Positions 1-7,139 are shown, counted from the stretch's first letter. The stretch is 10,254 bases of DNA from a bacterium (GCA_030690175.1 JAUYHE010000047.1:1-10254); one strand, 5' to 3'. A program made the numbers and translations. The notes: generated by a model not told the origin, from the letters alone.

Positions 1-659
1 AAGCTAATAATACCAAACATTAGAGCTTGTTTTAGTGAGTGTTCACTATTTGTGGTTTGTCGTTCTGAATCAAGGTAAGTAGTAACAACGTCATAAGGAT
101 TTAAATGATTTTTCCAACTACCAAGGGTGTAAAACATTGTAATTCTTCTAAAATCAAAGTCTTTTAAGACTCCAAGTTCATGTAATTCGTCAATAACTTC
201 CTCGACGGATTTTCCAATCCAAGAATGTCGGCGATTTTTCTTTTTCACTTCATTGGAAACTTCTTCCTCAACTTCTTGAAAATCCGCTTCGAGCTTTTTC
301 AAGTCGACTTCATCAGAGTCCTTTAGTAATTCCTCTTCAAATTCTTTAATGATTTTAATTTGTTTATCTAAATGTTCTTTAAATTTCAAAGCCATCTGAG
401 TTTTACCTTTGACGATCATATATTCAACCATGATGACATCCTCGAGCATACTTCTCATGATAGCTAAAGCATTATTACCGTATAAAATATCGTTTGATAG
501 GTAATCAATAGCCTCCAGAGTGAATTTATTTTTTCTGCAGATTCCAACAAGAATTTGAAGAAAATCATCTGGATTCTTCGGGTAACTAATCACTAGCTCA
601 TCAGTATTCTCGAGCAATTCTTTAGTAAGCTTTCTTAATTCTTCTGTTGTTATTGCCAT
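1..659 (-). CDS. Protein of unknown function, DUF5677-like, C-terminus cut by window edge
   Basis: An open frame runs without a stop from ATG at 659 to the left edge, giving at least 219 residues starting MAITTEELRK. The sequence is mostly helical and charged. A central segment (about residues 60-95, containing ALAIMRSMLEDVIMVEYMI) resembles the helical core of DUF5677 proteins, whose function is not known. That match is from memory of the family pattern and is uncertain. Residues 95-135 are rich in Lys and Glu and could form a coiled coil. No signal peptide or membrane segment is seen. It is divergent from the hydrolase genes, with a 40-base gap holding both promoters. No Shine-Dalgarno sequence precedes the ATG, and a -10 box sits 7 bases before it, so the mRNA is probably leaderless. 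The region is markedly AT-rich (28% GC in 301-360 by hand count), unlike the right half of the window. Confidence 0.8.
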   Translation of the reverse strand, partial: MAITTEELRKLTKELLENTDELVISYPKNPDDFLQILVGICRKNKFTLEAIDYLSNDILYGNNALAIMRSMLEDVIMVEYMIVKGKTQMALKFKEHLDKQIKIIKEFEEELLKDSDEVDLKKLEADFQEVEEEVSNEVKKKNRRHSWIGKSVEEVIDELHELGVLKDFDFRRITMFYTLGSWKNHLNPYDVVTTYLDSERQTTNSEHSLKQALMFGIIS

Positions 660-694
660 AAATGCCATTTTAGCGGTTTTGGTGTAAGATACAA
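660..694 (-). promoter_or_regulatory. Promoter for the DUF5677-like gene, leaderless arrangement
   Basis: On the minus strand, TTGTAT (689-694) is followed after 16 bases by TAAAAT (667-672). The expected transcription start, 7 bases beyond the -10 box, is at about 660, next to the ATG at 659. The -35 box overlaps the candidate -10 box of the opposite gene (685-690), so the two promoters would compete for the same DNA. Confidence 0.5.
685..690 (+). promoter_or_regulatory. Candidate -10 box for the hydrolase pair
   Basis: TAAGAT at 685-690, preceded directly by TG, would start transcription near 697, three bases before the ATG at 700. No good -35 box lies at the right distance, so this is a weaker call than the other promoters in the window. 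Confidence 0.3.
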
Positions 695-699
695 GGTAA

Positions 700-1275
700 A
701 TGAAAAACGCTATTCTTCTTCATGGTAAGCCAAATAAAAAAGAATACTACGACCCAGATGTTCCCTCAAACAGTAATAATCATTGGTTTCCCTAGCTGCA
801 AAAGCAACTCCTGATCCGTGGTATTGAATCTCACACACCTGAAGTTCCAAACGCATGGAAACCAGAGTATCAAATCTGGGAAAAAGAGTTTGAGCGTTTT
901 GATATTACACCAGAAACTATTTTGGTGGGACATAGCTGTGGTGGTGGTTTCTTGGTGCGATGGTTGAGTGAGAATAATGGTGCACAAGTGGGTAAAGTTG
1001 TTTTGGTAGCACCTTGGCTCGATCCAAACAGGGAAGAAAATACTGGAACCTTCTTTGATTTCACTATTGATCCCAATTTGTCTGATCGCACGTCAAGTAT
1101 TAATATTTTTAATTCGGACGATGATCATGAAAGCGTTCAGAAAAGTGTAAAAATGATTCGTGAAGCTATCAAAAACATAAGATACCGTGAATTTCATAAT
1201 TACGGCCACTTCTGTCTAAAAGATTTGAAAACAGAGAAGTTTCCAGAATTACTGGACGAGGTGCTTAGTAAATGA
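700..1275 (+). pseudogene. RBBP9/YdeN-type alpha/beta hydrolase interrupted by one in-frame TAG
   Basis: Reading from ATG 700 gives a full-length serine hydrolase of 191 codons, the usual size of the RBBP9/YdeN family, with a single TAG at 793-795 (codon 32). The frame stays open and homologous-looking on both sides. The early strand and oxyanion region is AILLHG (residues 4-9), the nucleophile motif is GHSCGGG with Ser79, the likely acid is in the Asp140-142 cluster, and His170 lies in YGHF. The sequence around the stop reads HWFP-stop-LQKQL; as I recall the family, Trp often occupies this site, and TGG to TAG is one base change. The gene overlaps the next hydrolase by ATGA at 1272-1275, so loss of translation here could also lower the downstream gene. 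Alternatives are a sequencing error, a recent nonsense mutation, or readthrough. The open frame after the stop has a TTG at 922, but starting there would drop the N-terminal half of the fold. Confidence 0.75.
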
Positions 1276-2057
1276 AAGAAATGGAAAAAGTTAAAATTAA
1301 AAATAGAAAAGGTCAAAATATAGCCGTTCTTTTGGAAGAAACTCAAGATTCAAAAGGGTTGGCTTTTGTTATGCATGGGTTGGGAGGTTTCAAGGAACAG
1401 CTACATATTGCCACCTTTGCCCAAGCATTCAAGGATAAAGGATTTACTGTCGTTAGGTTTGATACCACCGATACTTATGGTGAAAGTGATGGAAATTACG
1501 AAGATGCAACCACAACTAATTATTACGAAGATCTTGAAGATGTGATCGAGTGGGCCAAATCACAGCCTTGGTATCGAAAGCCTTTTTGTTTAGCGGGACA
1601 CAGCCTAGGGGGTATTTCAACCGCATTGTATGCCGAGAAACATCCTGAAAAAATAAAAGCTCTGGCTCCAATTTCAACAGTTGTTTCTGGAAAACTCAGC
1701 TCAAAAACTTTTTCGAAAGAAGAACTTGAGAACTGGAAAAAAACGGGCTGGCGAGAACAAAAAAGTGAGTCAATTCCTGGTCTGATCAAGAGATTGAAAT
1801 GGGCTCATATGGAAGACCGGATGAAATATGACCTGCTTCCCGAAGCAGGTAAACTAACCATGCCAGTGCTTTTGATTGTTGGTGAAGAAGACGAGTATCT
1901 CTATGAATCACAAGCACTACTCGAAGCTATACCGGGAAATAAAAAAGAACTTCATGTTATTGAAGGAGCACCTCATACTTTCAGAGAACCTGAACATATA
2001 AAAGAGGTCAAAGACATTTTCCTTAAATGGATTGATCAGCTAGACAACAAAAGCTAA
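1272..2057 (+). CDS. Alpha/beta hydrolase (serine esterase/peptidase-like)
   Basis: This 261-residue protein has a complete alpha/beta-hydrolase fold. MHGLGG at 34-39 fits the oxyanion-hole strand and loop. GHSLGG at 109-114 is the nucleophile elbow with Ser111. LLIVGEEDEYL supplies Asp207, and GAPHTF supplies His235. A helical insert at about 145-190 forms a lid over the active site. It resembles the cytoplasmic esterases and acylpeptidase-like hydrolases that act on small ester or amide substrates; the real substrate cannot be told from sequence. No signal peptide is seen. The ATG overlaps the TGA of the upstream hydrolase, and GAGGTG at 1258-1263 gives a Shine-Dalgarno sequence 8 bases before the start, so translational coupling is likely. 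The pair may be an old tandem of related activities, although the two are only distantly similar. Confidence 0.9.
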   Translation: MKEMEKVKIKNRKGQNIAVLLEETQDSKGLAFVMHGLGGFKEQLHIATFAQAFKDKGFTVVRFDTTDTYGESDGNYEDATTTNYYEDLEDVIEWAKSQPWYRKPFCLAGHSLGGISTALYAEKHPEKIKALAPISTVVSGKLSSKTFSKEELENWKKTGWREQKSESIPGLIKRLKWAHMEDRMKYDLLPEAGKLTMPVLLIVGEEDEYLYESQALLEAIPGNKKELHVIEGAPHTFREPEHIKEVKDIFLKWIDQLDNKS

Positions 2058-2114
2058 AGGTAAAGAGTGTTCATTTAGTAAAAGTTTTAATTCATATATT
2101 TGCTTAATTGACTA

Positions 2115-2144
2115 TTGACAACGCGACTTTCAAAAAGGTATTCT
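2115..2144 (+). promoter_or_regulatory. Sigma70-type promoter, near-leaderless
   Basis: A perfect TTGACA (2115-2120), an 18-base spacer and TATTCT (2139-2144) predict a start near 2151, four bases before the ATG at 2155. No Shine-Dalgarno sequence can fit in that leader. The rest of the gap 2058-2154 is AT-rich and shows no terminator for the upstream hydrolase gene. Confidence 0.65.
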
Positions 2145-2154
2145 GGATAAAGCT

Positions 2155-2673
2155 ATGAGACTTGAAAGGTGGAAAAATTTCCCGCAAAAGCTAGTGTACT
2201 TTACCGCAGCTGGACTACTGCTGGCGGTTCTCATCCTTTTTGGTTCTAGCGATAATCAAGCGAATAAAAAGAGTGTTCCGGTGAAAGTGCAAAGCAACCA
2301 AGCTCAAAACGCCGACGAAGTTGTCTCAAAACCTACTGAAGCGATCGAAACCTCGACAGAAGGATCAAATTCGCAAGACACTTCAAACGGTACGAATAGT
2401 ACAAAGGTTCATGTGTCTATCAACGCTAATACCACAAACGGTGAGACTACCGGCTCTACAAACGTTCAAGTAACGACCAATGGGGAAACTCAAGATTTCA
2501 GTGGCGCGTTGGATGAATGTTTAACGGTCGGCAAAATAAGGATAAGTACCGAAGATTCCAAAATACGGTGTGAGAGTGGGGATGGAAGCTTAGAAATTAA
2601 CTGGAAATCAAGTAGCGATCAGGATCAAAAAAACAAAAAATCTTTTGATCAAACAGTTGACACGGGCAATTAA
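2155..2673 (+). CDS. Membrane-anchored protein with low-complexity Ser/Thr/Asn-rich stalk
   Basis: I do not recognise a named family. The 172-residue protein has a short basic N-terminus (MRLERWKN), one hydrophobic segment at about 13-30 (a membrane anchor or uncleaved signal), then a long hydrophilic region rich in Ser, Thr, Asn and Gln. The motif TTNGET occurs twice, at 93-98 and 107-112. The C-terminal part (about 113-155) looks like a small beta domain with Cys122 and Cys139, which could form a disulfide if exported. The inside-positive N-terminus predicts that the bulk lies outside the membrane. The start is fixed by the promoter immediately upstream. It has its own promoter, as does the next gene, which is another single-pass protein of similar size. 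A role on the cell surface is an inference. Confidence 0.8.
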   Translation: MRLERWKNFPQKLVYFTAAGLLLAVLILFGSSDNQANKKSVPVKVQSNQAQNADEVVSKPTEAIETSTEGSNSQDTSNGTNSTKVHVSINANTTNGETTGSTNVQVTTNGETQDFSGALDECLTVGKIRISTEDSKIRCESGDGSLEINWKSSSDQDQKNKKSFDQTVDTGN

Positions 2674-2685
2674 CTGAATTCTTCT

Positions 2686-2714
2686 TTGACATTTTTGTTT
2701 CTTTTTTCCATAAT
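2686..2714 (+). promoter_or_regulatory. Strong sigma70-type promoter, leaderless
   Basis: TTGACA at 2686-2691, exactly 17 bases, then CATAAT at 2709-2714. The predicted start at about 2721 is two bases before the ATG at 2723. The short leader contains no purine-rich ribosome site, so the message should be leaderless. Confidence 0.7.
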
Positions 2715-2722
2715 AAATCTAT

Positions 2723-3226
2723 ATGGCAGATGCTGTCCCTAATAAAGAGACCGAATTTCTACCGTCACAAGTCCCTAGTGGGCGAGAGGTACTAGGCCAG
2801 ATCGACAGCCAGATTTATAAACAGCTGCTTTTATTTTTGGCGATCGCGGCTGTTTTGGCCACCGGCTTTTATATCTACCTGCGGGTTGGTCAAGAGGCGA
2901 ATGTAAAAAGCCCCGCCGAAAAAAATAATAAAGTGGCCAATACCCCGCAAAAAAGTAAACTAAACCAAACCCAACAGACTTCTACTGCCGATCAACAACG
3001 GAAAAACGACGTTTCCATGATAAACTCCGCTTTGAAGACTTACTATTTGGAAAATAAAGTGGTCCCAGATACGTTGGACGTCCTGGTGCCAAATTTGCTT
3101 GTGAAGACGCCGGTCGACCCCCAGACCAAAACAAATTATACTTATCAGACGGACAGTGATAAAACTAGTTGGGTGGTTGCGGCCATACTTTCTGACGGTA
3201 CTGTTTTTGATGCCCGCGGGCCTTGA
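2723..3226 (+). CDS. Single-pass membrane protein with pseudopilin-like C-terminal domain
   Basis: The protein has 167 residues. Residues 1-32 are hydrophilic, 33-53 form one membrane helix (LLLFLAIAAVLATGFYIYL), 54-90 are a Lys/Gln/Asn-rich linker, and 91-167 form a compact domain. That domain matches the pattern of type IV pilin and GspG-like pseudopilin heads: RKNDVSMINSALKTYYLEN, then a Pro-Asp turn, LVPNLLVKTPVDPQT and a Tyr-rich strand. What is missing is the prepilin leader: no Gly-Phe-Thr-Leu-Ile-Glu type processing site precedes the helix, and the 32-residue N-terminus is longer than a usual leader. It may therefore be a membrane-tethered pilin-like protein, not a polymerising pilin. 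No other pilus gene lies nearby. Family assignment is by pattern and not by alignment. It ends 68 bases from the convergent PEP synthase gene. Confidence 0.8.
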   Translation: MADAVPNKETEFLPSQVPSGREVLGQIDSQIYKQLLLFLAIAAVLATGFYIYLRVGQEANVKSPAEKNNKVANTPQKSKLNQTQQTSTADQQRKNDVSMINSALKTYYLENKVVPDTLDVLVPNLLVKTPVDPQTKTNYTYQTDSDKTSWVVAAILSDGTVFDARGP

Positions 3227-3294
3227 GGTAAAGTTATAGATCGCTAAGGCGCTCTGCGTCGCTAATGCTCCTAAAGATTTAAGGTATAAGACGA

Positions 3295-5580
3295 TTAGGC
3301 CCTACGGCTTTGAACCAGTTTTTGTTCGGCGTCGTAAACTATCTGTCTGGTTTTTTCAATGACATCTGGTGAAACAGAGACTGAAGATATCCCCCACTCA
3401 ACAAGTCTTTCCGTGAGTTTTGGATAAACAGAAGGGGCTTGTCCACAAATCCCAGAATAGAGCTTCCTTTTTTTGCAGGCAGCGATAATTTTTTCCATGC
3501 TAGAGAGGACAGCCGGATCTAGTTCGTTGAAACCACTGGAAATTTTGGAATTATCCCTATCTAGTCCCAACAGCAACATAGTCAAGTCATTACTGCCGAT
3601 CGAAACGCCGTCGATGCCGATGTCTAGAAATTCATCGATCTGAATAACGTTCGAAGGTATTTCAGCCATCATCAAAAGTTTGAAACTAGGGGAGCGGTGC
3701 AGACCAGCAGCCGCGACTAGTTTTTTGACTTGTTCCATTTCCGGAACGGTTCGGACAAAGGGAATCATCAGCCATATATTTTTAAACCCGAACTTGTTTC
3801 GGACTGTTTTTATTGCCTCCAGCTCCATTTCAAAAACCGCTGGGTTATCGATGTAACGCATCGCGCCCCGGAATCCAAGAAGAGGATTGGCTTCGTCTTC
3901 CTCAAAACGGGCTCCTCCCTTTAGGTTTCTATATTCGTTGGTTTTGAAGTCAGTGGCTCGGTAAATAACCGGTCGGGGGTCAAATTCGGAGGTAAAGATT
4001 TGTAATCCGTCGGCAAGTTTCTGAATAAAGACTTTCTGTCGGCCGTCCGCAATTATTTTCTGGGGGTGGACGCCAATTTCGGCCATCATAAACTCGGCTC
4101 GCAGCAAGCCGATACCATCGACTGCCCGCGCGGCTACCTCACTAGCTAGATCGGGTTCACCAAGATTTACAAAAACTTTGGTGGCTGTTTTTAAAGAACG
4201 AACTTGCCCTTCTTTCTTTTTTTCAACATACTCGATTGCCGCTAGGTGATTTTGGCTTAGAGCTCCCTTATAAACCTTACCAGCAGCGCCATTGACGGTG
4301 ATGGTGCTTCGCGCGTTTTTAAGAAGCCTAGTGGCCTTATTGGTGCCGACAACGCAAGGAATGCCTAGTTCGCGGGAGACAATCGCTGCGTGAGAGGTGC
4401 GGCCACCTTTATCAGTCACCACTGCCGCTGCCTTTTTCATCGCTGGTACGTAATCTGGATTGGTCATCGCGGCTACCAATACTTCGCCTCTTTTTAGGCG
4501 GTGAATTTCCTTAGCGCTTGAGAGCACTTTTGGCAAGCCGACTGCAATTCCAGGCGAAGCTGGTGCGCCCTCCAAAATAATCGGCAGATCAATCGTGATA
4601 TGGGTTTTTAATGATTTTTCAATGTCGCCTATGGTGGTTACCGCTCTTGTCTGAACTATGTTTAAAATTCCATTCTCGTAAGCCCACTCGATGTCTTGAG
4701 GAAAACCGTAGTGGTTTTCTATTTTTTTGCCTAGTTTCGCAAGCGCTACTATTTTTTCGTCTGCCAATTTTTGGGCTTGCTGATACGCTTTGGCAACCAC
4801 GATTTCCTTATTGTGTTCGCCAGCTTTGATCAGTTGTTTGGTTTGTTTGGCAATTTGCCGGTTACTAATTTTAAACGTCGATTTATCAATCTCATAATGA
4901 TCTGGGTTAACTGTGCCCTGAACGATAAATTCACCAAGTCCCCAAACTGCCTCGACGACGATTTTGGTTTTGTCATTATTAACCGGATCAATCGTAAACA
5001 TTACACCAGAAGTTTCTGACTCGATCATTTTTTGGACTACTACTGCGATACCGACTTTGAAATGATCAAATTTTTTCTCGGCTCGATAAAAAATTGCTCT
5101 AGGTTCATACAGAGAGGCCCAGCAATTTTTTACGGCTTCTAGAAGCTCCCTTTCACCCTTAACGTTTAGAAAGGTAGCTTGCTGGCCGGCGAAAGAAGCT
5201 TGGGGAAGATCTTCGGCGGTGGCAGAGGAGCGCACCGCGACTAATTCCGGAGACGCAGCGGCGAGCTTGTCGTAATTTTCACTAATTTCTTCGGCCAAGT
5301 TGCTAGAGATCTGGGATTTGCTAATCAAGTCTTTGATTAAACTTGAGGCCTCGTTTAGGAGACGGGTATTATCTGGGTCGACCTTTTGTAGTAACTTTTT
5401 TATTTTTAATTTTAAATCGTTTGCCTCGAGAAAGTCGAAATAAGCGGATGAAGTGATCGTAAAACCGTCTGGTACTGGAATAGATGCCCTGACCAACTCT
5501 CCTAGATTGGCAGCCTTTCCTCCAACCACTTGGACGTCTTCCTTATCAGTTTCGGACAACCATAAAATTTGTTTGGGCAT
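3295..5580 (-). CDS. ppsA: Phosphoenolpyruvate synthase (pyruvate, water dikinase)
   Basis: This enzyme converts pyruvate, ATP and water to PEP, AMP and Pi in the cytoplasm, the entry step of gluconeogenesis. The 761-residue protein is close to the usual length (about 790), with the three domains in order. An N-terminal ATP-grasp nucleotide-binding domain spans about 5-325, with GGKAANLGELV at 20-30, VAVRSSATAEDLPQASFAG at 114-132 and DIEWA at 296-300. The mobile phosphohistidine domain (about 335-440) carries GGRTSHAAIVSRELG with catalytic His397. The C-terminal PEP/pyruvate TIM barrel (about 465-755) has GSNDLT at 662-667 and the catalytic Cys712 in SGICGQAPS. Length and N-terminus favour PEP synthase over pyruvate phosphate dikinase (about 870 residues, PPi-forming). 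It stands alone with its own promoter, and no Shine-Dalgarno sequence precedes the ATG. Confidence 0.95.
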   Translation of the reverse strand: MPKQILWLSETDKEDVQVVGGKAANLGELVRASIPVPDGFTITSSAYFDFLEANDLKLKIKKLLQKVDPDNTRLLNEASSLIKDLISKSQISSNLAEEISENYDKLAAASPELVAVRSSATAEDLPQASFAGQQATFLNVKGERELLEAVKNCWASLYEPRAIFYRAEKKFDHFKVGIAVVVQKMIESETSGVMFTIDPVNNDKTKIVVEAVWGLGEFIVQGTVNPDHYEIDKSTFKISNRQIAKQTKQLIKAGEHNKEIVVAKAYQQAQKLADEKIVALAKLGKKIENHYGFPQDIEWAYENGILNIVQTRAVTTIGDIEKSLKTHITIDLPIILEGAPASPGIAVGLPKVLSSAKEIHRLKRGEVLVAAMTNPDYVPAMKKAAAVVTDKGGRTSHAAIVSRELGIPCVVGTNKATRLLKNARSTITVNGAAGKVYKGALSQNHLAAIEYVEKKKEGQVRSLKTATKVFVNLGEPDLASEVAARAVDGIGLLRAEFMMAEIGVHPQKIIADGRQKVFIQKLADGLQIFTSEFDPRPVIYRATDFKTNEYRNLKGGARFEEDEANPLLGFRGAMRYIDNPAVFEMELEAIKTVRNKFGFKNIWLMIPFVRTVPEMEQVKKLVAAAGLHRSPSFKLLMMAEIPSNVIQIDEFLDIGIDGVSIGSNDLTMLLLGLDRDNSKISSGFNELDPAVLSSMEKIIAACKKRKLYSGICGQAPSVYPKLTERLVEWGISSVSVSPDVIEKTRQIVYDAEQKLVQSRRA

Positions 5581-5593
5581 CTTTGTAACCGAA

Positions 5594-5623
5594 ATTTTAA
5601 CATGGCTTACCCACTTTGATCAA
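5594..5623 (-). promoter_or_regulatory. ppsA promoter with extended -10
   Basis: Minus strand: TTGATC (5618-5623), 18 bases, then TAAAAT (5594-5599) with an extended-minus-10 TG one base upstream (TGT at 5600-5602). The start is predicted near 5587, leaving only about 7 bases before the ATG and no Shine-Dalgarno sequence. Confidence 0.55.
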
Positions 5624-5679
5624 CAATAAACTTACTAACCACAAGATCAAGACATTACTTGTGAGAAACTAAACCAAAG

Positions 5680-6357
5680 TTATTGCAGCACACGCTCAAA
5701 AAACTTTTTAAGTACTTTTTCGGCTGTTTCCTTACCGCCAAGACCAAAAGACAAACCGCCAGCAATGGCGATCATAGCGACCAACCCGGTGAATAAGATT
5801 CTGATGAGATCAGTAGCGACACCGAGTTGATTTAGAGCAGCAAGAAAAGCAAAGATAATTATCGCCCAACGAGCTACCTCCCCCACTACTTGGGCGAGCT
5901 GTGCCCCAAGGCCAGTGGTAGTGGCGGCGGCGAAATCTCTGGCAATTTTCGCAAAGATTGCCCCAATAGCAACAATAATCACGGCGACGACAACATTGGG
6001 TATGTAGAGCAATAATGATTTAAGGACGTCATTGACTGCGCCCAGACCTAGTTGATCAACAGCTGGAATTAGGAAAATAAGGATCACAAACCAGCGTAGC
6101 AGCTCGCCAAGTAGGCTAGTTATCGTGAGAGTTGTTTCCGTCTTTTTCAAGGCTTGAGGTATACCAGTGCTGGCAAGTGCTTTTTCGAAGCTTATTGCTT
6201 CCAGCAACCTGATTAAAATCCGCCGTAAGATAGAAGCAATAATAACGCCGACGATAAAGATCACAATGGACGCTAAAAGATTTGGCAGTAGGTTGGCTGT
6301 TGCGGTCAAGGAATCAGTGATAGCTTGGGCAATACTGTTTCCGATTTCTTTGAACAT
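5680..6357 (-). CDS. Short MscS-like / conserved TM-helix membrane protein, copy B
   Basis: The best start is the ATG at 6357 (225 residues, MFKEIGNSIA), and not the one at 6381, because AAAGGAGGTGA at 6363-6373 lies 5 bases upstream of it. About five hydrophobic helices are visible, at roughly 22-45, 82-105, 112-135, 153-178 and 186-207. The early part (LLPNLLASIVIFIVGVIIASILRRIL) fits the 'conserved TM helix' family found with mechanosensitive channels. The end, GLSFGLGGKETAEKVLKKF, resembles the start of the pore-lining TM3 of MscS. The chain stops there, so the cytoplasmic beta domain and vestibule of true MscS channels are absent. A membrane pore or osmotic role is plausible but unproven. 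It is a paralog of the gene at 6469-7134 but has its own promoter behind a terminator. Confidence 0.88.
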   Translation of the reverse strand: MFKEIGNSIAQAITDSLTATANLLPNLLASIVIFIVGVIIASILRRILIRLLEAISFEKALASTGIPQALKKTETTLTITSLLGELLRWFVILIFLIPAVDQLGLGAVNDVLKSLLLYIPNVVVAVIIVAIGAIFAKIARDFAAATTTGLGAQLAQVVGEVARWAIIIFAFLAALNQLGVATDLIRILFTGLVAMIAIAGGLSFGLGGKETAEKVLKKFFERVLQ

Positions 6358-6362
6358 AATTT

Positions 6363-6373
6363 TCACCTCCTTT
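6363..6373 (-). promoter_or_regulatory. Near-perfect Shine-Dalgarno deciding the copy B start
   Basis: AAAGGAGGTGA on the minus strand is complementary to most of the 16S anti-Shine-Dalgarno and stands 5 bases before ATG 6357. It lies inside the longer reading frame, which rules out the start at 6381. Confidence 0.85.
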
Positions 6374-6382
6374 GTTAGCAAC

Positions 6383-6412
6383 AGTATATTAAGGAATTTA
6401 TTATTATGTCAA
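6383..6412 (-). promoter_or_regulatory. Promoter for MscS-like copy B
   Basis: Minus strand: TTGACA (6407-6412), 18 bases, TATACT (6383-6388). Transcription would begin near 6376, giving a leader of about 18 bases that just contains the Shine-Dalgarno sequence. It begins a few bases after the T-tract of the preceding terminator, so copy B is transcribed independently of copy A. Confidence 0.65.
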
Positions 6413-6415
6413 TAT

Positions 6416-6452
6416 AAAAAAATACATAACCCCGCTCACGCGGGATTATGTA
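6416..6452 (-). terminator. Rho-independent terminator after MscS-like copy A
   Basis: On the minus strand a 13-base stem (12 paired plus one C/A mismatch; arms at 6423-6435 and 6440-6452) with a 4-base loop is followed by seven T residues (6416-6422). It begins 17 bases after the stop codon of copy A. The plus strand has no T-run on the other side, so it works in one direction only. Confidence 0.88.
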
Positions 6453-6468
6453 ACACTAAACTAGTCCT

Positions 6469-7134
6469 TTACTTAGCCCTACCCATGAATTTTTTAACTA
6501 GATCGGTAGCGCTATCTTTACCGGCCAAACCAAATGCTAAAGCACCGGCTGCTAGAACAGCAATAGTGGCAAGGCGAATTATGTCGAGGGTTATACCTAG
6601 TCGAAGTAGGGCTTGAACTACCGCGAAAACAACTATCGCCAGATACGCTACGTTGGCGACTATATGAGCTGGAGTTGTTCCAACTATTACGCCGACGGCA
6701 AGAACAACGCGGTGAATAAACCAAGCGATTACAAATCCGAAAAGAAGATAAACGGAGGCCAGTATTACGCTACTTACGTAACCGAATAATTGAGTAAACG
6801 CAGCGTCCGCACCGCTTACCGTTAAACTTGTCACCGCGGGGATAAGGAATACGATGATTGCCGACCAACGGACCGCTTCACCGACAAGGGTGGTAACCTC
6901 ATTTTCACCATGGGATTTGACGATCCTTCCGTAAAAAGGAAATCCGGCAAGCATCCTTTCTAGGCCGATCGAGCGCGATATTTCAGAGATGACCCATTTA
7001 AGTATCCAACCAACAGTTACACCTATAGCGATAGCAACAATTGCGGCCACGATGTTGGTAAATACTGGTAAGAAATTAGTAAAGTAATTACTAATCGAAG
7101 ATTGAGATAGATTAATGTAATCAGAGACTGTCAA
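6469..7134 (-). CDS. Short MscS-like / conserved TM-helix membrane protein, copy A
   Basis: The start is probably TTG at 7134 (221 residues, then TVSDYINLSQ). A GTG at 7141-7143 in the same frame is possible, but it overlaps the ribosome site AAAGGGGGTGA (7140-7150), which sits 5 bases before the TTG, exactly the spacing seen in copy B. About five hydrophobic helices are visible (roughly 22-46, 84-104, 112-140, 152-175, 182-205). EAVRWSAIIVFLIPAV matches the copy B segment GELLRWFVILIFLIPAV, and the C-terminal GALAFGLAGKDSATDLVKKF matches its GLSFGLGGKETAEKVLKKF. As in copy B, the chain ends at a TM3-like segment with no MscS beta domain. Function in membrane tension or ion flux is inferred only from this likeness. 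It lies downstream of metK on the same strand, with no clear terminator between them. Confidence 0.85.
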   Translation of the reverse strand: MTVSDYINLSQSSISNYFTNFLPVFTNIVAAIVAIAIGVTVGWILKWVISEISRSIGLERMLAGFPFYGRIVKSHGENEVTTLVGEAVRWSAIIVFLIPAVTSLTVSGADAAFTQLFGYVSSVILASVYLLFGFVIAWFIHRVVLAVGVIVGTTPAHIVANVAYLAIVVFAVVQALLRLGITLDIIRLATIAVLAAGALAFGLAGKDSATDLVKKFMGRAK

Positions 7135-7139
7135 TTTTT

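Noticed and set aside
793..795. Pyrrolysine or a reassigned TAG codon
   Set aside because: There is no pyl gene or suppressor tRNA in the window and only one case is seen, so a nonsense mutation or a read error is simpler.
922..1275. Separate 117-residue gene starting at TTG 922
   Set aside because: It is the in-frame remainder of the hydrolase interrupted by TAG at 793. It would lack the first strands of the fold and has no ribosome site.
3227..3294. Terminator between the convergent genes at 3226 and 3295
   Set aside because: Only a 7-base direct repeat (TCGCTAA at 3241 and 3259) and weak partial pairing were found, with no stable hairpin followed by a T-run on either strand.
5639..5665. 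CACAAG/CTTGTG inverted repeat after MscS-like copy B as a terminator
   Set aside because: The stem is only 6 bases with a 12-base loop and no T-tract follows; it may be chance.
6358..6381. Longer MscS-like copy B starting at ATG 6381
   Set aside because: The strong Shine-Dalgarno at 6363-6373 lies inside this extension and fits ATG 6357.
6167..6616. 149-residue plus-strand frame between the two MscS-like genes
   Set aside because: It is antisense to both membrane genes and runs through the terminator hairpin and a promoter; the residue mix is that of a shadow frame.
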